Origin: an uncultured Caulobacter sp.
GTDB lineage: Bacteria; Pseudomonadota; Alphaproteobacteria; Caulobacterales; Caulobacteraceae
DNA: 64,000 bases
Direction of reading: 5' to 3'
Assembly (NCBI GenBank): GCA_937925635.1
Contig: CALALX010000103.1
Coordinates: 1-64,000, forward strand
The notes beneath the pieces are model-generated. The model saw only the letters and a program-made list of their open reading frames with translations. It ran no database searches and was not told the DNA's origin. This document shows, piece after piece, positions 48,318 to 56,857 of the stretch. Both the position numbers and the translations under genes were made by a program. Each line of letters opens with the position of its first letter. The first letter of the stretch is position 1.

Positions 48318-49151
48318 GTGGCGGCTCGGCTTCCGGAGCGCTGGCGCCGGGCGCTGGAGCTCGCCTCGCGCCTCGGCTACGCGGCGCGCGGCGCCGTCTA
48401 TCTGACGGTCGGCGTCCTGGCGATGCTGGCCGCGCTGGACCTGACCCCCAGCGCCAGCGGCGCGCACGAGGCGATGGCCCTGTGGGCGCGCTGGACGCCA
48501 GGCCTGCTCCTCGTCGCCCTGTTGGCGGGCTGTCTTCTTGCCTTTTCCATCTGGAGGGGCGTGCAGTCCGTCTTCGACGCGGACCGACACGGCCATTCTC
48601 CCCGGGCGCTGGCGATCCGCGCCGGCCAGGCCGTCAGCGGACTGGCCTACGGCGCGCTCGCCGTTTCGGCCCTGGAGCTGTTGGATGGCTTCGAGGACAT
48701 CGGCGAGGCCGACGAAAGCGAGTCCGCGAGGACCGCGGCGGCGGAGATACTCGCCCTGCCCCACGGCGATGGCCTGCTGGTCACCGCGGGCCTCGGCCTC
48801 GTCGCCGTCGGCGTCGGCAACTTCATCCAGGGCGTCGGCCAGGACTTCGCCAAGCACCTAGACGGCTCCAGGGCCCTCTGCCGCTGGGCCGTGCCCCTGG
48901 CCCGCGCGGGCTATATCGGCCGGGGCCTGGCGACGCTGCCGCTCGGACTCTTCCTGCTGCGCGCGGGTTGGCAGGTGCGGGCGGCCGAGGCCCGCAGCTG
49001 GGCGGACGCCCTGGACGCGGTCGAGGGTCAACCGTTCGGTTCGCTGATCGTGGTCCTGATCGCGCTCGGCCTTATCGCATTCGGCCTGTTCGGCGTCGTC
49101 GAGGCGCGTTACCGACGCATCGTCCCGCCCCGCAACCTGTCGCCAGGCTAG
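48318..49151 (+). CDS. DUF1206 membrane protein
   Basis: A 277-aa inner-membrane protein with three repeats of the DUF1206 module, each containing a pair of hydrophobic helices and an RxGY(A/I)xRGxxY/L motif: ASRLGYAARGAVYLTVGVLA, AIRAGQAVSGLAYGALAVSA and ARAGYIGRGLATLPLGLFLL. Function unknown. GTG 48318 is the start. It overlaps the convergent cobQ 3' end by 4 bp. Confidence 0.88.
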   Translation: MAARLPERWRRALELASRLGYAARGAVYLTVGVLAMLAALDLTPSASGAHEAMALWARWTPGLLLVALLAGCLLAFSIWRGVQSVFDADRHGHSPRALAIRAGQAVSGLAYGALAVSALELLDGFEDIGEADESESARTAAAEILALPHGDGLLVTAGLGLVAVGVGNFIQGVGQDFAKHLDGSRALCRWAVPLARAGYIGRGLATLPLGLFLLRAGWQVRAAEARSWADALDAVEGQPFGSLIVVLIALGLIAFGLFGVVEARYRRIVPPRNLSPG

Positions 49152-50608
49152 GTCTTCAAGGCCCCAAGTCCGGCGATCCGTCCGAGCGCCGCGATGTCGA
49201 AGGCTCGCTCCAGAGCGGCGGCGATGTCCTCCAGCGCCGAGTCGACCGCCTGTCGCTGGTCGACGCCCGAGGACGCCGCCCCCAGCCCGGACAGGATGGC
49301 GCTCCGGGCCTGCGGTCGATCGAACAGGCCGTGGACGTAGCATCCCGCGATCCGGCCGTCGGCGCTCATCGCTCCGTCAACCCCGCCGTCGTCGAAGGTC
49401 AGCATCGGGCGGTCCGAGACGGTCGTGCGACCGCAGTGGATCTCGTAGCCCTCGAACGCCGCCTGGCCGAACCGGCCGCGCACCGGCCGCAACACCTTCT
49501 CCGGCGTCAGCACGGTATCGACCGCCAGCAGGCCGAGACCGGACGCCTCGCCGGGCGGTCCCTCGAGACCGTCGGGATCGGCCACCGTCCGGCCGAGCAT
49601 CTGGTAGCCGCCGCAAATTCCCAGCACCCGGCCGCCGCGCCGGACGTGGGCGGCCAGGTCGATGTCCCAGCCCTCCGCGCGCAAGAGGGCGAGATCGGCG
49701 ATCGTCGCCTTGGTTCCCGGCAGGATGACCAGGTCCGCATCACCCGGCAGCGGCGACCCCGGCGGCACGAAGGCGAAGTCCACCGCCGGCTCGGCCCGCA
49801 GCGCATCGAAGTCGTCGAAGTTGGCGATGCGCCCGAGCAGCGGCGCGACAATCCTCACCCGCCGCGCGGGTCCCGTCGCGACGCGATCCAGCGCCACCGC
49901 GTCTTCTGCCGGCAGGGCCCTGGCCGCCGGCAGCCAGGGCGCCATGCCCAGGTCGGCCCAGCCGGTGCGGCGCGCGATCTCGGCCCGCCCCGCGTCGAAC
50001 AGCGAGGCGTCGCCGCGGAACTTGTTGATCAGGAAGCCGCGGATCATGGCGCGGTCTTCCGCGTCGAGCACCGCATGGGCGCCGACCAGGGCGGCGATGA
50101 CATGCCCTCGGTCGATGTCGCCGACCAGCACCACCGGTACGCCGGCCGCGCGGGCGAACCCCATGTTGGCGATGTCGCCGTGGCGCAGATTGGTCTCCGC
50201 CGGGCTGCCGGCGCCCTCGACGATGACCAGGTCCGCCTCGGCTTCCAGGCGGCGGAAGCTCTCCAGGACGGTGTCGAGCAGCCCAGCCTTCGCCGCCTGA
50301 TAGCCCCGCGCCTGCCAGGTCCCCGCCGCCTTGCCGCGCACCACGACCTGGGCGCCGGTGTCGCTCTGAGGCTTGAGCAGCACGGGATTCATGTCGACGG
50401 TCGGCGGCGTGCGGCAGGCGACGGCCTGCAGCGCCTGGGCCCGGCCGATCTCGCCGCCGTCGACGGTGACGGCGGCGTTGTTCGACATGTTCTGCGGCTT
50501 GAACGGGCGGACCCGCAGGCCGCGGTTGGCGAACAGCCTGCAGAGGCCGGCGACCAGTACCGACTTGCCGACGTCGGATCCGCATCCCTGGATCATCAAC
50601 GCCGGCAA
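49148..50608 (-). CDS. cobQ: Cobyric acid synthase
   Basis: A 486-aa enzyme of the late B12 pathway that amidates adenosylcobyrinic acid a,c-diamide at four side chains. The ATP P-loop is IQGCGSDVGKSVLVAGLCR; RPFKPQNMSNNAAVT follows. The C-terminal class I glutamine amidotransferase domain has the nucleophile in VLGICGGYQMLGR and the His in CYVHGLFD. TTG 50608 (MPALMIQGCGSD) is preferred because GGAG precedes it by 7 nt; ATG 50596 is the alternative. It starts 13 bp after the btuB stop. Confidence 0.95.
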   Translation of the reverse strand: MPALMIQGCGSDVGKSVLVAGLCRLFANRGLRVRPFKPQNMSNNAAVTVDGGEIGRAQALQAVACRTPPTVDMNPVLLKPQSDTGAQVVVRGKAAGTWQARGYQAAKAGLLDTVLESFRRLEAEADLVIVEGAGSPAETNLRHGDIANMGFARAAGVPVVLVGDIDRGHVIAALVGAHAVLDAEDRAMIRGFLINKFRGDASLFDAGRAEIARRTGWADLGMAPWLPAARALPAEDAVALDRVATGPARRVRIVAPLLGRIANFDDFDALRAEPAVDFAFVPPGSPLPGDADLVILPGTKATIADLALLRAEGWDIDLAAHVRRGGRVLGICGGYQMLGRTVADPDGLEGPPGEASGLGLLAVDTVLTPEKVLRPVRGRFGQAAFEGYEIHCGRTTVSDRPMLTFDDGGVDGAMSADGRIAGCYVHGLFDRPQARSAILSGLGAASSGVDQRQAVDSALEDIAAALERAFDIAALGRIAGLGALKT

Positions 50609-50621
50609 GTCGGTCTCCGTC

Positions 50622-52574
50622 CTAGAATCGCGCCCGCAGGCCGACGAACGCGCCCTGTCCGGGTGTTCCATAGCCGCGAGCGGTCTCGTAGTCCCGGTCG
50701 AACAGGTTCTCGACCCGGCCGTACAGCTGGATCGTGTCGGTCACCTGCCATGAACCGCGCAGGTCGACGAGCGTATAGGCGTCCATCACCACCGTGTTGG
50801 CGTCATCGTTGTACGCCTCGCCGACGTAGCGCACGGCGACCTGGGTCGAGACCGCGTCGGACCAGACCCAATCCGCCGTGAGGTTCGCCATGTGCTCCGG
50901 ACGCCGGGCCAGCTGGGCGCCGGCGTTGGGGCCCGAGGCGTTTTCCGCCCGCGTCCAGGTGTAGTTGGCCGTCAGCGTCAGCCGGTCGAAATCGGCCTCG
51001 CCCGACAGCTCCAGGCCTTGGGCCCGCGTCTTCTGGATGTTGTCATAGTAGCCGAAGCGAAACACGCCGTTCGGATTGCACAGCGGTTCGGGCGAGCCAA
51101 AGGCGCAGCTGTAGAAGCGGATCTCGTTCTCCGCCTCGCGCCGGAACCAGATGGCCGAGACCACGGCGCCCTGGCCCAGCCTGCGCTCGACGCCGATGTC
51201 CCAGCTATCGAACGCCTCCGGATCGAGGGCGGTATTGCCGTACTCGCTGTAGAGCTCGTAGAGACCCGGCGCCCGGAAGCCCTGGCCCCAGCTGGCGCGC
51301 AGGACGGTGGCGCCGTCGTCCACGCTCCAGGCGGCGGCCAGCGAGCCCAGGGTGTGGCCGCCGAACTCGTCATGCTCGTCGCGGCGCAGGCCCGCGGTGA
51401 CCGTCAGGCCCGGCGCGACCGTACCCTGAATCTGGCCATAGGCGCTGTCGATGCCGACCTTGCCCGTCGTGAAGGGCGGGTTCGGATCGAAGGTCCAGGG
51501 CGCGCGCTGGCGCATTTCCGCTGTCTCGCGCTCCAGGCCGAAGGTCGCGGTCCAAGCCTCGCTGACGGCCACCACGCCCTGGTACTCCCAGCGTCGCGTC
51601 TCGCCATGTCCCTCGAAGCTGATCGGCGCGACCGGATCGGAGGGCAGGTGCGCGGCGCGGTCGGTGCCGGCGTGGCCATAGGCGAAGCGGTTCTTGAGCC
51701 GCCCATCCCACAGGGCGAGATTGAGGCCGGCATAGACGACGAGCTCCTCGGTGGTCCCGTAGCTGTCGTCGTCGCCGGCGAAACCGTCGGTGTCGGTCTC
51801 GCCGTCAGACCACACCGCGCGGACCTCCGCCGACACGGCGTCGCTGAAGGCGAAGCGCAGGCGGCCTGAGAGGCCGGTGTTCTCGTAGCCGTCCTCCTCG
51901 GCGCCGGCGGCGAACGCCGAGACGCCGTCGGTGCGGTACCGGCTGCCCGCGATCCGCCAGGTCAGACCTCCGGCCCGCCCCCCGGCGCCGGCGCGCAGAT
52001 AGCCCGTGCCGCGAGAGCCGGCCTCGGCGTCGAGTACGGCCGCCAGGGCTTCGTCGGACTCGGCGGTGACGATATTGACGACGCCCCCGATCGCCTGACT
52101 GCCCCACAGGGTCGACTGGGCGCCGCGCAGAATCTCGATGCGGGCGATGTCGCCGACCAGCAGGTTGCCGAAGTTGGCCGCGCCCTGCGGCGCCGTCGGG
52201 TCGTTCATCTTCACGCCGTCGACCAGCAGCACGGTGTGGTTGCTCTCGGCGCCGCGGATGTTGACCCCGGAAACGGCGCCGACGCCGCCGTTGCGGGTGT
52301 AGCTGACGCCGGGGGTGTCATTGAGCAGTTCGATCACATCCGGCGACTGGGCTCGTTCGATATCGTCACGCCCGAGCACGACCACGGACGAACCTATGCG
52401 GTCCGCCGGCTGGGTCGAGCGGGTGGCGGTGACGATCAGCGTCTCGACGGCCGTCGCGCCTTCGCCCGCGGCCACGTCGGGATTGGGCGCCTCCTGCGCG
52501 AAGGCCGGCGCGGCCATCAGCAGGCCGGCGGCGGAGGCGGAGCAAAGCAGTGTTCGGTTCATGACTCGGGTCAT
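50622..52574 (-). CDS. btuB: TonB-dependent receptor, vitamin B12 (BtuB type)
   Basis: A 650-aa outer-membrane receptor. Signal peptide MTRVMNRTLLCSASAAGLLM up to AFAQ; a TonB box (ETLIVTATRST); a plug domain (DIERAQSPDVIELLNDTPGV, VNIRGAESNHTVLLVDGVKM, ILRGAQSTLWGSQAIGGVVN); and a 22-strand barrel ending in the required C-terminal aromatic (VGLRARF). The cobalamin riboswitch upstream and the following cobQ give the substrate. ATG 52574 follows GGAAG; in-frame sequence beyond it is the riboswitch leader. Confidence 0.93.
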   Translation of the reverse strand: MTRVMNRTLLCSASAAGLLMAAPAFAQEAPNPDVAAGEGATAVETLIVTATRSTQPADRIGSSVVVLGRDDIERAQSPDVIELLNDTPGVSYTRNGGVGAVSGVNIRGAESNHTVLLVDGVKMNDPTAPQGAANFGNLLVGDIARIEILRGAQSTLWGSQAIGGVVNIVTAESDEALAAVLDAEAGSRGTGYLRAGAGGRAGGLTWRIAGSRYRTDGVSAFAAGAEEDGYENTGLSGRLRFAFSDAVSAEVRAVWSDGETDTDGFAGDDDSYGTTEELVVYAGLNLALWDGRLKNRFAYGHAGTDRAAHLPSDPVAPISFEGHGETRRWEYQGVVAVSEAWTATFGLERETAEMRQRAPWTFDPNPPFTTGKVGIDSAYGQIQGTVAPGLTVTAGLRRDEHDEFGGHTLGSLAAAWSVDDGATVLRASWGQGFRAPGLYELYSEYGNTALDPEAFDSWDIGVERRLGQGAVVSAIWFRREAENEIRFYSCAFGSPEPLCNPNGVFRFGYYDNIQKTRAQGLELSGEADFDRLTLTANYTWTRAENASGPNAGAQLARRPEHMANLTADWVWSDAVSTQVAVRYVGEAYNDDANTVVMDAYTLVDLRGSWQVTDTIQLYGRVENLFDRDYETARGYGTPGQGAFVGLRARF

Positions 52575-52721
52575 GGGGTCTTCCTTTCTGACGACCCGCG
52601 CCTCGACCCGATCCGGGCGCGATGACCCCGGCCGGGCCGCGGACGCGGCCTGGTTGCGGTGTCGTCTCTCGGGAATCCCCGTCCGTGCGGCGCACCCCGG
52701 CCGTCGGAAGAACGACGCGCC

Positions 52722-52885
52722 GGGCAGGTCTCCTGGCTCGCGGGTCAATGCCTGTCGCGTCGCCTTCCCAGGCCGAGGACCGGCCCAGTGGCATGTGACG
52801 CGAAGGCTCGCCGCTTACAGTTGCGGGGGCAGCCGGGGATTTGGACCCCGTTCCCTTTTCACCCTCTTGCGAGGGAACCTGACGC
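52722..52885 (-). ncRNA. Cobalamin riboswitch
   Basis: Read on the minus strand, the leader contains the B12-box region GCTGCCCCCGCAACTGTAAG (near 52815-52833), then GCCACTGG, GGGAAGGC, and finally AACCCGCGAGCCAGGAGACC-type GACCCGCGAGCCAGGAGACC close to the 3' end at 52724-52744. These are the conserved cobalamin-aptamer blocks in the right order. It lies about 150 nt upstream of btuB and should shut off btuB (and cobQ if co-transcribed) when adenosylcobalamin is plentiful. The exact ends are approximate. Confidence 0.93.
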
Positions 52886-52931
52886 TGCAGGCTGGGTAGC
52901 TCTTGCGGTGCGGGAGGTCAAATTTCGTTCT

Positions 52932-53107
52932 TCCTCTCACTCTTGGGAGAGGGGGACCATGCGGAGCATGGTGGAGCGGGAGGCGCTCCGGCTTGAAAGC
53001 TATCCGGAAAGACGACGGCATCGAACACCGCGCCCCGACGGCGATCGGCTGCGTGTCCCTCTCCACCACCCTCCGGGTGGTCCCCCTCTCCCAAGAGGGA
53101 GAGGATT
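52932..53107. repeat. Long inverted repeat (TCTTGGGAGAGGGGGACCA)
   Basis: Arms 52941-52959 and 53078-53096 are perfect 19-bp reverse complements with matching flanks (CCTCTCAC / GGGAGAGG), enclosing GGAGGCGCTCCGGCT and ACCACCCTCCGGGTGGT. This is a dispersed, non-coding element. It lies between the riboswitch and the DUF2141 gene's 3' end. Confidence 0.85.
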
Positions 53108-53555
53108 ATCTGAGCCGGATCGCCTGGACGTTCGCGCCCGCCTTCACCTCGAAGCTGGCGGCGCGCCAGCTGGGCGGGCCGAAGGGCGCGCGGGCGTTAT
53201 TGGAGAAGCCGTAGGGCTCCAGCGGCATGCCCAGCGGGTTGAACTTCATCTTCCCGTTGCTATCGCGGTCGTGAAAGGACTTCACCGCGTAGCGTCCGGG
53301 CGGCAGGCCCGCGAGCGTGGCGCTGAAGTCGCCCTCGTCGGCCGGCAGATTCAGGGTCCGCACCGGACCGGTGTTGGCGTCGTAGGCTGCCTTGTTGTCG
53401 AACACCGCACACAGCACCACGCCGCGCGCCTGGGTCACGCCCTGGAAGGCCACGGTCAGGGAGCCCTCCCCGTCCTGCGCCCCGTCCCGCGCCAGCGCGC
53501 CGCCTGACAGGAGCAGCAGAGCCGCTCCGCAAATGATCGCCCCCCGACGAGTCAT
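53106..53555 (-). CDS. DUF2141 exported protein
   Basis: A 149-aa protein with a signal peptide (MTRRGAIICGAALLLLSGGA, cleaved near ALA-RDG) and a DUF2141 beta-sandwich: GSLTVAFQGVTQARGVVLCA, LAGLPPGRYAVKSFHDRDSN, then GKMKFNPLGMPLEPYGFSNN. Such proteins are periplasmic or secreted with unknown function. ATG 53555 has GGAGGGTC upstream and overlaps the GNAT stop by one base, so the two genes are co-transcribed. Confidence 0.88.
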   Translation of the reverse strand: MTRRGAIICGAALLLLSGGALARDGAQDGEGSLTVAFQGVTQARGVVLCAVFDNKAAYDANTGPVRTLNLPADEGDFSATLAGLPPGRYAVKSFHDRDSNGKMKFNPLGMPLEPYGFSNNARAPFGPPSWRAASFEVKAGANVQAIRLR

Positions 53556-54100
53556 CAGACCCTCCTTCTGGCTCTCCATTCGTCCCGGGTCTGACCCCAG
53601 ATCTCGATCGGATAGTCCTGGAACGGCGCCGGCATCCGACCGGGCCCCTGATTGTACGACCCCAAACGTTCGGCGACGCGCTGCGACGGTGCATTGTCCG
53701 GATCAATGCAATGGATGACGCGGGTCCAGCCCAGGACGTCGAAGGCCCAGTCGATGGTCGCCGTGGCGCCCTCGACCGCATAACCCTTGCCCATGGCCGA
53801 CGGGTGCAGGCCCCAGCCGACCTCCGTGCCCGGCCAGCCTTCCGGCGCCCAGGGGCCGAGGCGACCGACCCATTTGCCGCTCGCCTTCTCGATCAGCGAG
53901 AACATGGCGAAGCCCTTGATCGCCCAGCTGCCGGCCATCGAGGCCATGCCGCGCCAGGCGGCGGCGCGCTCCAGCGGACCGCCGATGAATCGGCTGGCTT
54001 CGGGGTCGGCCATCAGCTCGGCCCAGCCGTCGAGGTCCTCTTCGGCGGTCGGACGCAGGATCAGGCGTGCGGTCTCAAGCGTGGGGCCCGGTGCGATCAT
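53555..54100 (-). CDS. GNAT-family acetyltransferase (RimJ/RimL type)
   Basis: A 181-aa N-acetyltransferase. LETARLILRPTAEEDLDGWA is the classic RimJ/RimL N-terminus; GLHPSAMGKGYAVEGATATI contains the acetyl-CoA Q/RxxGxG/A loop; the C-terminal half has HCIDPDNAPSQRVAERLG. These enzymes acetylate N-termini of ribosomal proteins or small molecules; the target is unknown. ATG 54100 (MIAPGPTLE) is preferred over a longer start at 54160. Confidence 0.88.
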   Translation of the reverse strand: MIAPGPTLETARLILRPTAEEDLDGWAELMADPEASRFIGGPLERAAAWRGMASMAGSWAIKGFAMFSLIEKASGKWVGRLGPWAPEGWPGTEVGWGLHPSAMGKGYAVEGATATIDWAFDVLGWTRVIHCIDPDNAPSQRVAERLGSYNQGPGRMPAPFQDYPIEIWGQTRDEWRARRRV

Positions 54101-54285
54101 GGCCTCGTCTGTAGCAAACCGGGGTCCGGTTGGCAGTCGCCTTCGTGTGTCGGGCGTCATGCCTCGGGCGCATGCGCGCCGGGGCGTGCGCGCCGGGTTC
54201 GGGTGGCGAAGTCACGACGGGAACCCCCGCCGATCGCGCGGATCAAGGCTGGACCGGCGCCGTCGTTCCCCCATATGACAGGCCC

Positions 54286-54888
54286 ATGGCTGCCTCCGCA
54301 GGACCCGAGATCGAGCGACTGATCGCCCTGCTGGGCAAGCTTCCGGGCCTTGGTCCGCGATCGGCCCGCCGGGCGGCGCTGGCGCTGCTGAAGCGTCGGG
54401 AGCAACTGCTCGACCCGCTGGCGACCGCCATCGTCGAGGCGCGCGACAAGGTCCGCACCTGCGCCACCTGCGGCTCGTTGGACACCCGCGATCCCTGTTC
54501 GATCTGCGCCGACGGCGCGCGCGATCTCGGCCTCATCTGCGTGGTCGAGGAGGTCGGGTCGATCTGGGCCATGGAGCGGGCGAGCGCGTTCCGCGGCCGC
54601 TACCACGTGCTCGGCGGCCTGTTGTCGGCGCTGGACGGCGTCGGGCCGGACAAGCTGCGCGCCGGCGAACTGGTGGCGCGCGCCGGCGACGGCACGGTGC
54701 GGGAAGTGATCCTCGCCCTGCCGGCCACGGTCGACGGCCAGACGACGGCCCACTACCTCGCCGAGCGGCTGGCGACGACCGGCGTGGCCGTCACCATGCT
54801 GGCCCGCGGCGTTCCCGTCGGCGGCGATCTGGACTGGTTGGATGACGGGACCATCGCCCAGGCGCTGCGGGCGAGAAGGCCGGCGTAG
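54286..54888 (+). CDS. recR: Recombination protein RecR
   Basis: A 200-aa protein of normal RecR length. It contains the helix-hairpin-helix GKLPGLGPRSARRAALALLK, the C4 zinc finger CATCGSLDTRDPCSIC, a Toprim domain (LICVVEEVGSIWAMERASAF) and the Walker-like C-terminal motif. RecR acts with RecF/RecO in loading RecA at gaps. dnaX and the YbaB gene, its common neighbours, are not immediately upstream. ATG 54286; the first GTG/ATG further upstream would add sequence unrelated to RecR. Confidence 0.96.
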   Translation: MAASAGPEIERLIALLGKLPGLGPRSARRAALALLKRREQLLDPLATAIVEARDKVRTCATCGSLDTRDPCSICADGARDLGLICVVEEVGSIWAMERASAFRGRYHVLGGLLSALDGVGPDKLRAGELVARAGDGTVREVILALPATVDGQTTAHYLAERLATTGVAVTMLARGVPVGGDLDWLDDGTIAQALRARRPA

Positions 54889-54920
54889 ATCCCGGGATGG
54901 CTTCGGGCGATAGCCCGTAG

Positions 54921-54958
54921 CTGTCCCTCAACACCGTTCGAAGGCTGTTGGGGGACAG
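54921..54958. repeat. GGGGACA-family hairpin after recR
   Basis: CTGTCCCTCAACA (54921-54933) and TGTTGGGGGACAG (54946-54958) pair at 12 of 13 positions across a 12-nt loop. Same end motif as 17189-17265 and 36070-36098. It sits between convergent genes. Confidence 0.7.
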
Positions 54959-55003
54959 GACGCGCGCCCCTGCGGGCCGCATCATCCCGTCCCTGACGGA
55001 CGC

Positions 55004-55363
55004 CTAAGCGGCCTGGGCGGCTTCCCGCTTGAGCCGGATCAGACCCGCGCCGACCGCAGACGACGCCTCGCTGTAGGCCGTGCCGCTGTTCAGCATCGCC
55101 TCGGCTTCCTCGTAGCGCCGGGCGTTGATCGCGTTGGCCACACGGCCAGCTTCACGATGGAACGCCGCATGCAGGGAGAGGCACTCATTGAACACCGGCG
55201 AACGGCCCAGGGCGATCCGGCCCTCGCCATGCATCCAGCGTCCCAGCTCGCAGCAGTTATCGGCACCGATGCTCGCGGCGTCGACCGCCTCGCAGCGGGA
55301 AATGGCCGAGCGGAGCTTCATTTTCCACTGGGCGTGCGCCTGGATGGCGGTGTCGAGGTTCAT
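55004..55363 (-). CDS. CZB (chemoreceptor zinc-binding) domain protein
   Basis: A 119-aa stand-alone CZB domain. The 3His/1Cys zinc site is visible: His10 in AIQAHAQWKMKLRS, the Cys in DNCCELGRWMHGEG, and two His in CLSLHAAFHREAG. CZB domains are usually fused to chemoreceptors or diguanylate cyclases and sense zinc or hypochlorous acid; alone they may act as a small regulator or partner. Nothing nearby suggests the partner. Confidence 0.88.
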   Translation of the reverse strand: MNLDTAIQAHAQWKMKLRSAISRCEAVDAASIGADNCCELGRWMHGEGRIALGRSPVFNECLSLHAAFHREAGRVANAINARRYEEAEAMLNSGTAYSEASSAVGAGLIRLKREAAQAA

Positions 55364-55516
55364 TCCGGTCTCCCCCTTGAATCGAGGCGGAGGTCATAGC
55401 GGTTCGGTGTTGCCGCTTTGCTTGCCCGATCTGGGCCGGCCGCGATCTCCGCCCTGCACTCGGCGGGAAAAGCACGCCCCTACCGGCCCTCGCCGATTCC
55501 CGCTAAGGAACGGAGC

Positions 55517-56803
55517 ATGAACGGTCTCGACCCTCTCCTGATCCTCGCGGCCGCCGCCGGCCTGCTTGCCTTGGCCTTCCTCGGTTGGGCGCTGATGGAA
55601 CGCCGTCGGGCGGGCGCCGCCGAACAGCGGGCTTGGGATCTGCGCGAGCGCTACGCCGAGACCGAGGCGCGGATGCGGGTGTTCGAGGACCAGGCCGGCG
55701 CCCAGTCGGAGCTGCTGCGCGCCCAGGCCGCGCAGTCGGCCGGCGCGGTGGCCGAGGAGCTGCTCAAGCGCGCCGACGAGACCTTCAGAAACCGCGAGCT
55801 GCTGGCCCAGCAACGGATCGAGGCGCAGCTCAAGCCCGTGGCCGAGACCCTGGCCAAGTTCGAGGCCCAGGTCACCGCCGCCGAGAAATCCCGCGCCGAG
55901 GAAACCGGCGGGCTCAAGCAGCAGATCGCCGCCCTGATGGAGGCTTCCACCGCCACCCAGGCCGAGGCCCGCAAGCTGTCGGCCGCCCTGCGTCGCGGGG
56001 CGGGGGTGCAGGGCCGCTGGGGCGAGCAGACACTGCGCAACGTGCTCGACGCGGCGGGCCTCACGGCGCACTACGACTTTTCCGAACAGTTCAGCCTCGA
56101 CACCGAGGAAGGCCGCCGCCGCCCCGATGTGAAGGTGAAGATGCCGGCCGGCGCCGTGTTCGCCATCGACGCCAAATGCTCGCTGAACGCCTTCATGGAC
56201 GCCCAGGAGGCTGTCGACGACGCCGCGCGGGAGGCCGCCCTGACCCGCCACGCCCAGAGCGTGCGCGGGCACATGCAAGGCCTCTCCGCCAAGGCCTACT
56301 GGGACCAGTTCGCCAGCGAGCGCTCGCCCGACTTCGTGGCCATGTTCGTGCCCGGCGACGGCTTCCTGGCGGCGGCGCTGGATCGGATGCCCGACCTGAT
56401 GACCGAGGCGATGGACAAGCGCGTGCTGCTGGTCACTCCGACCACCCTGTTCGCGCTGTGCAAGGCCGTCGCCTACGGCTGGCGGGTCGAGGAGCAGGCC
56501 GCCAACGCCGACAAGATCGCCGCTCTCGGCCGCGAGCTCTACAAGCGCCTGTCGGTGATGGGCGGCCACGCGGCCAGCGTGGGCAAGGCGCTGGAGGCGG
56601 CGGTGGGCCGCTACAACCAGTTCGTCGGCTCGCTGGAGACCCAGGTCCTCACCCAGGCCCGCCGCTTCGAGGACCTCAAGGTCGACCACGAGGGCAAGGA
56701 AATCCCGACGCTCGAGCCGGTCGAGACCACGCCCCGCCAGTTGACCAAGTTGTCGGGCGAGGAGCCCACGACCCTGCGCGCCATCGGCGGCGGCGAGGCC
56801 TGA
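55517..56803 (+). CDS. rmuC: DNA recombination protein RmuC
   Basis: A 428-aa protein with an N-terminal transmembrane helix (about residues 4-24), a long coiled coil (30-160, for example AAEQRAWDLRERYAETEARM), and the RmuC nuclease-like core with VQGRWGEQTLRNVLDAAGL, RPDVKVKMPAGAVFAIDAKC (PD-(D/E)xK-type) and YGWRVEEQAANADKIAALGR. RmuC limits inversions at short repeats, of interest in a genome so rich in inverted repeats. ATG 55517 after GGAG. def follows 54 bp later. Confidence 0.95.
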   Translation: MNGLDPLLILAAAAGLLALAFLGWALMERRRAGAAEQRAWDLRERYAETEARMRVFEDQAGAQSELLRAQAAQSAGAVAEELLKRADETFRNRELLAQQRIEAQLKPVAETLAKFEAQVTAAEKSRAEETGGLKQQIAALMEASTATQAEARKLSAALRRGAGVQGRWGEQTLRNVLDAAGLTAHYDFSEQFSLDTEEGRRRPDVKVKMPAGAVFAIDAKCSLNAFMDAQEAVDDAAREAALTRHAQSVRGHMQGLSAKAYWDQFASERSPDFVAMFVPGDGFLAAALDRMPDLMTEAMDKRVLLVTPTTLFALCKAVAYGWRVEEQAANADKIAALGRELYKRLSVMGGHAASVGKALEAAVGRYNQFVGSLETQVLTQARRFEDLKVDHEGKEIPTLEPVETTPRQLTKLSGEEPTTLRAIGGGEA

Positions 56804-56857
56804 CGCGGCATTGCCCCGCCTTGACGGTCGGGATTGCCGCCCCTACCTCGTGAGCCG

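Noticed and set aside
52575..52748. N-terminal extension of btuB into the riboswitch
   Set aside because: The signal peptide begins at 52574 with its own ribosome-binding site, and the upstream DNA is the cobalamin leader.
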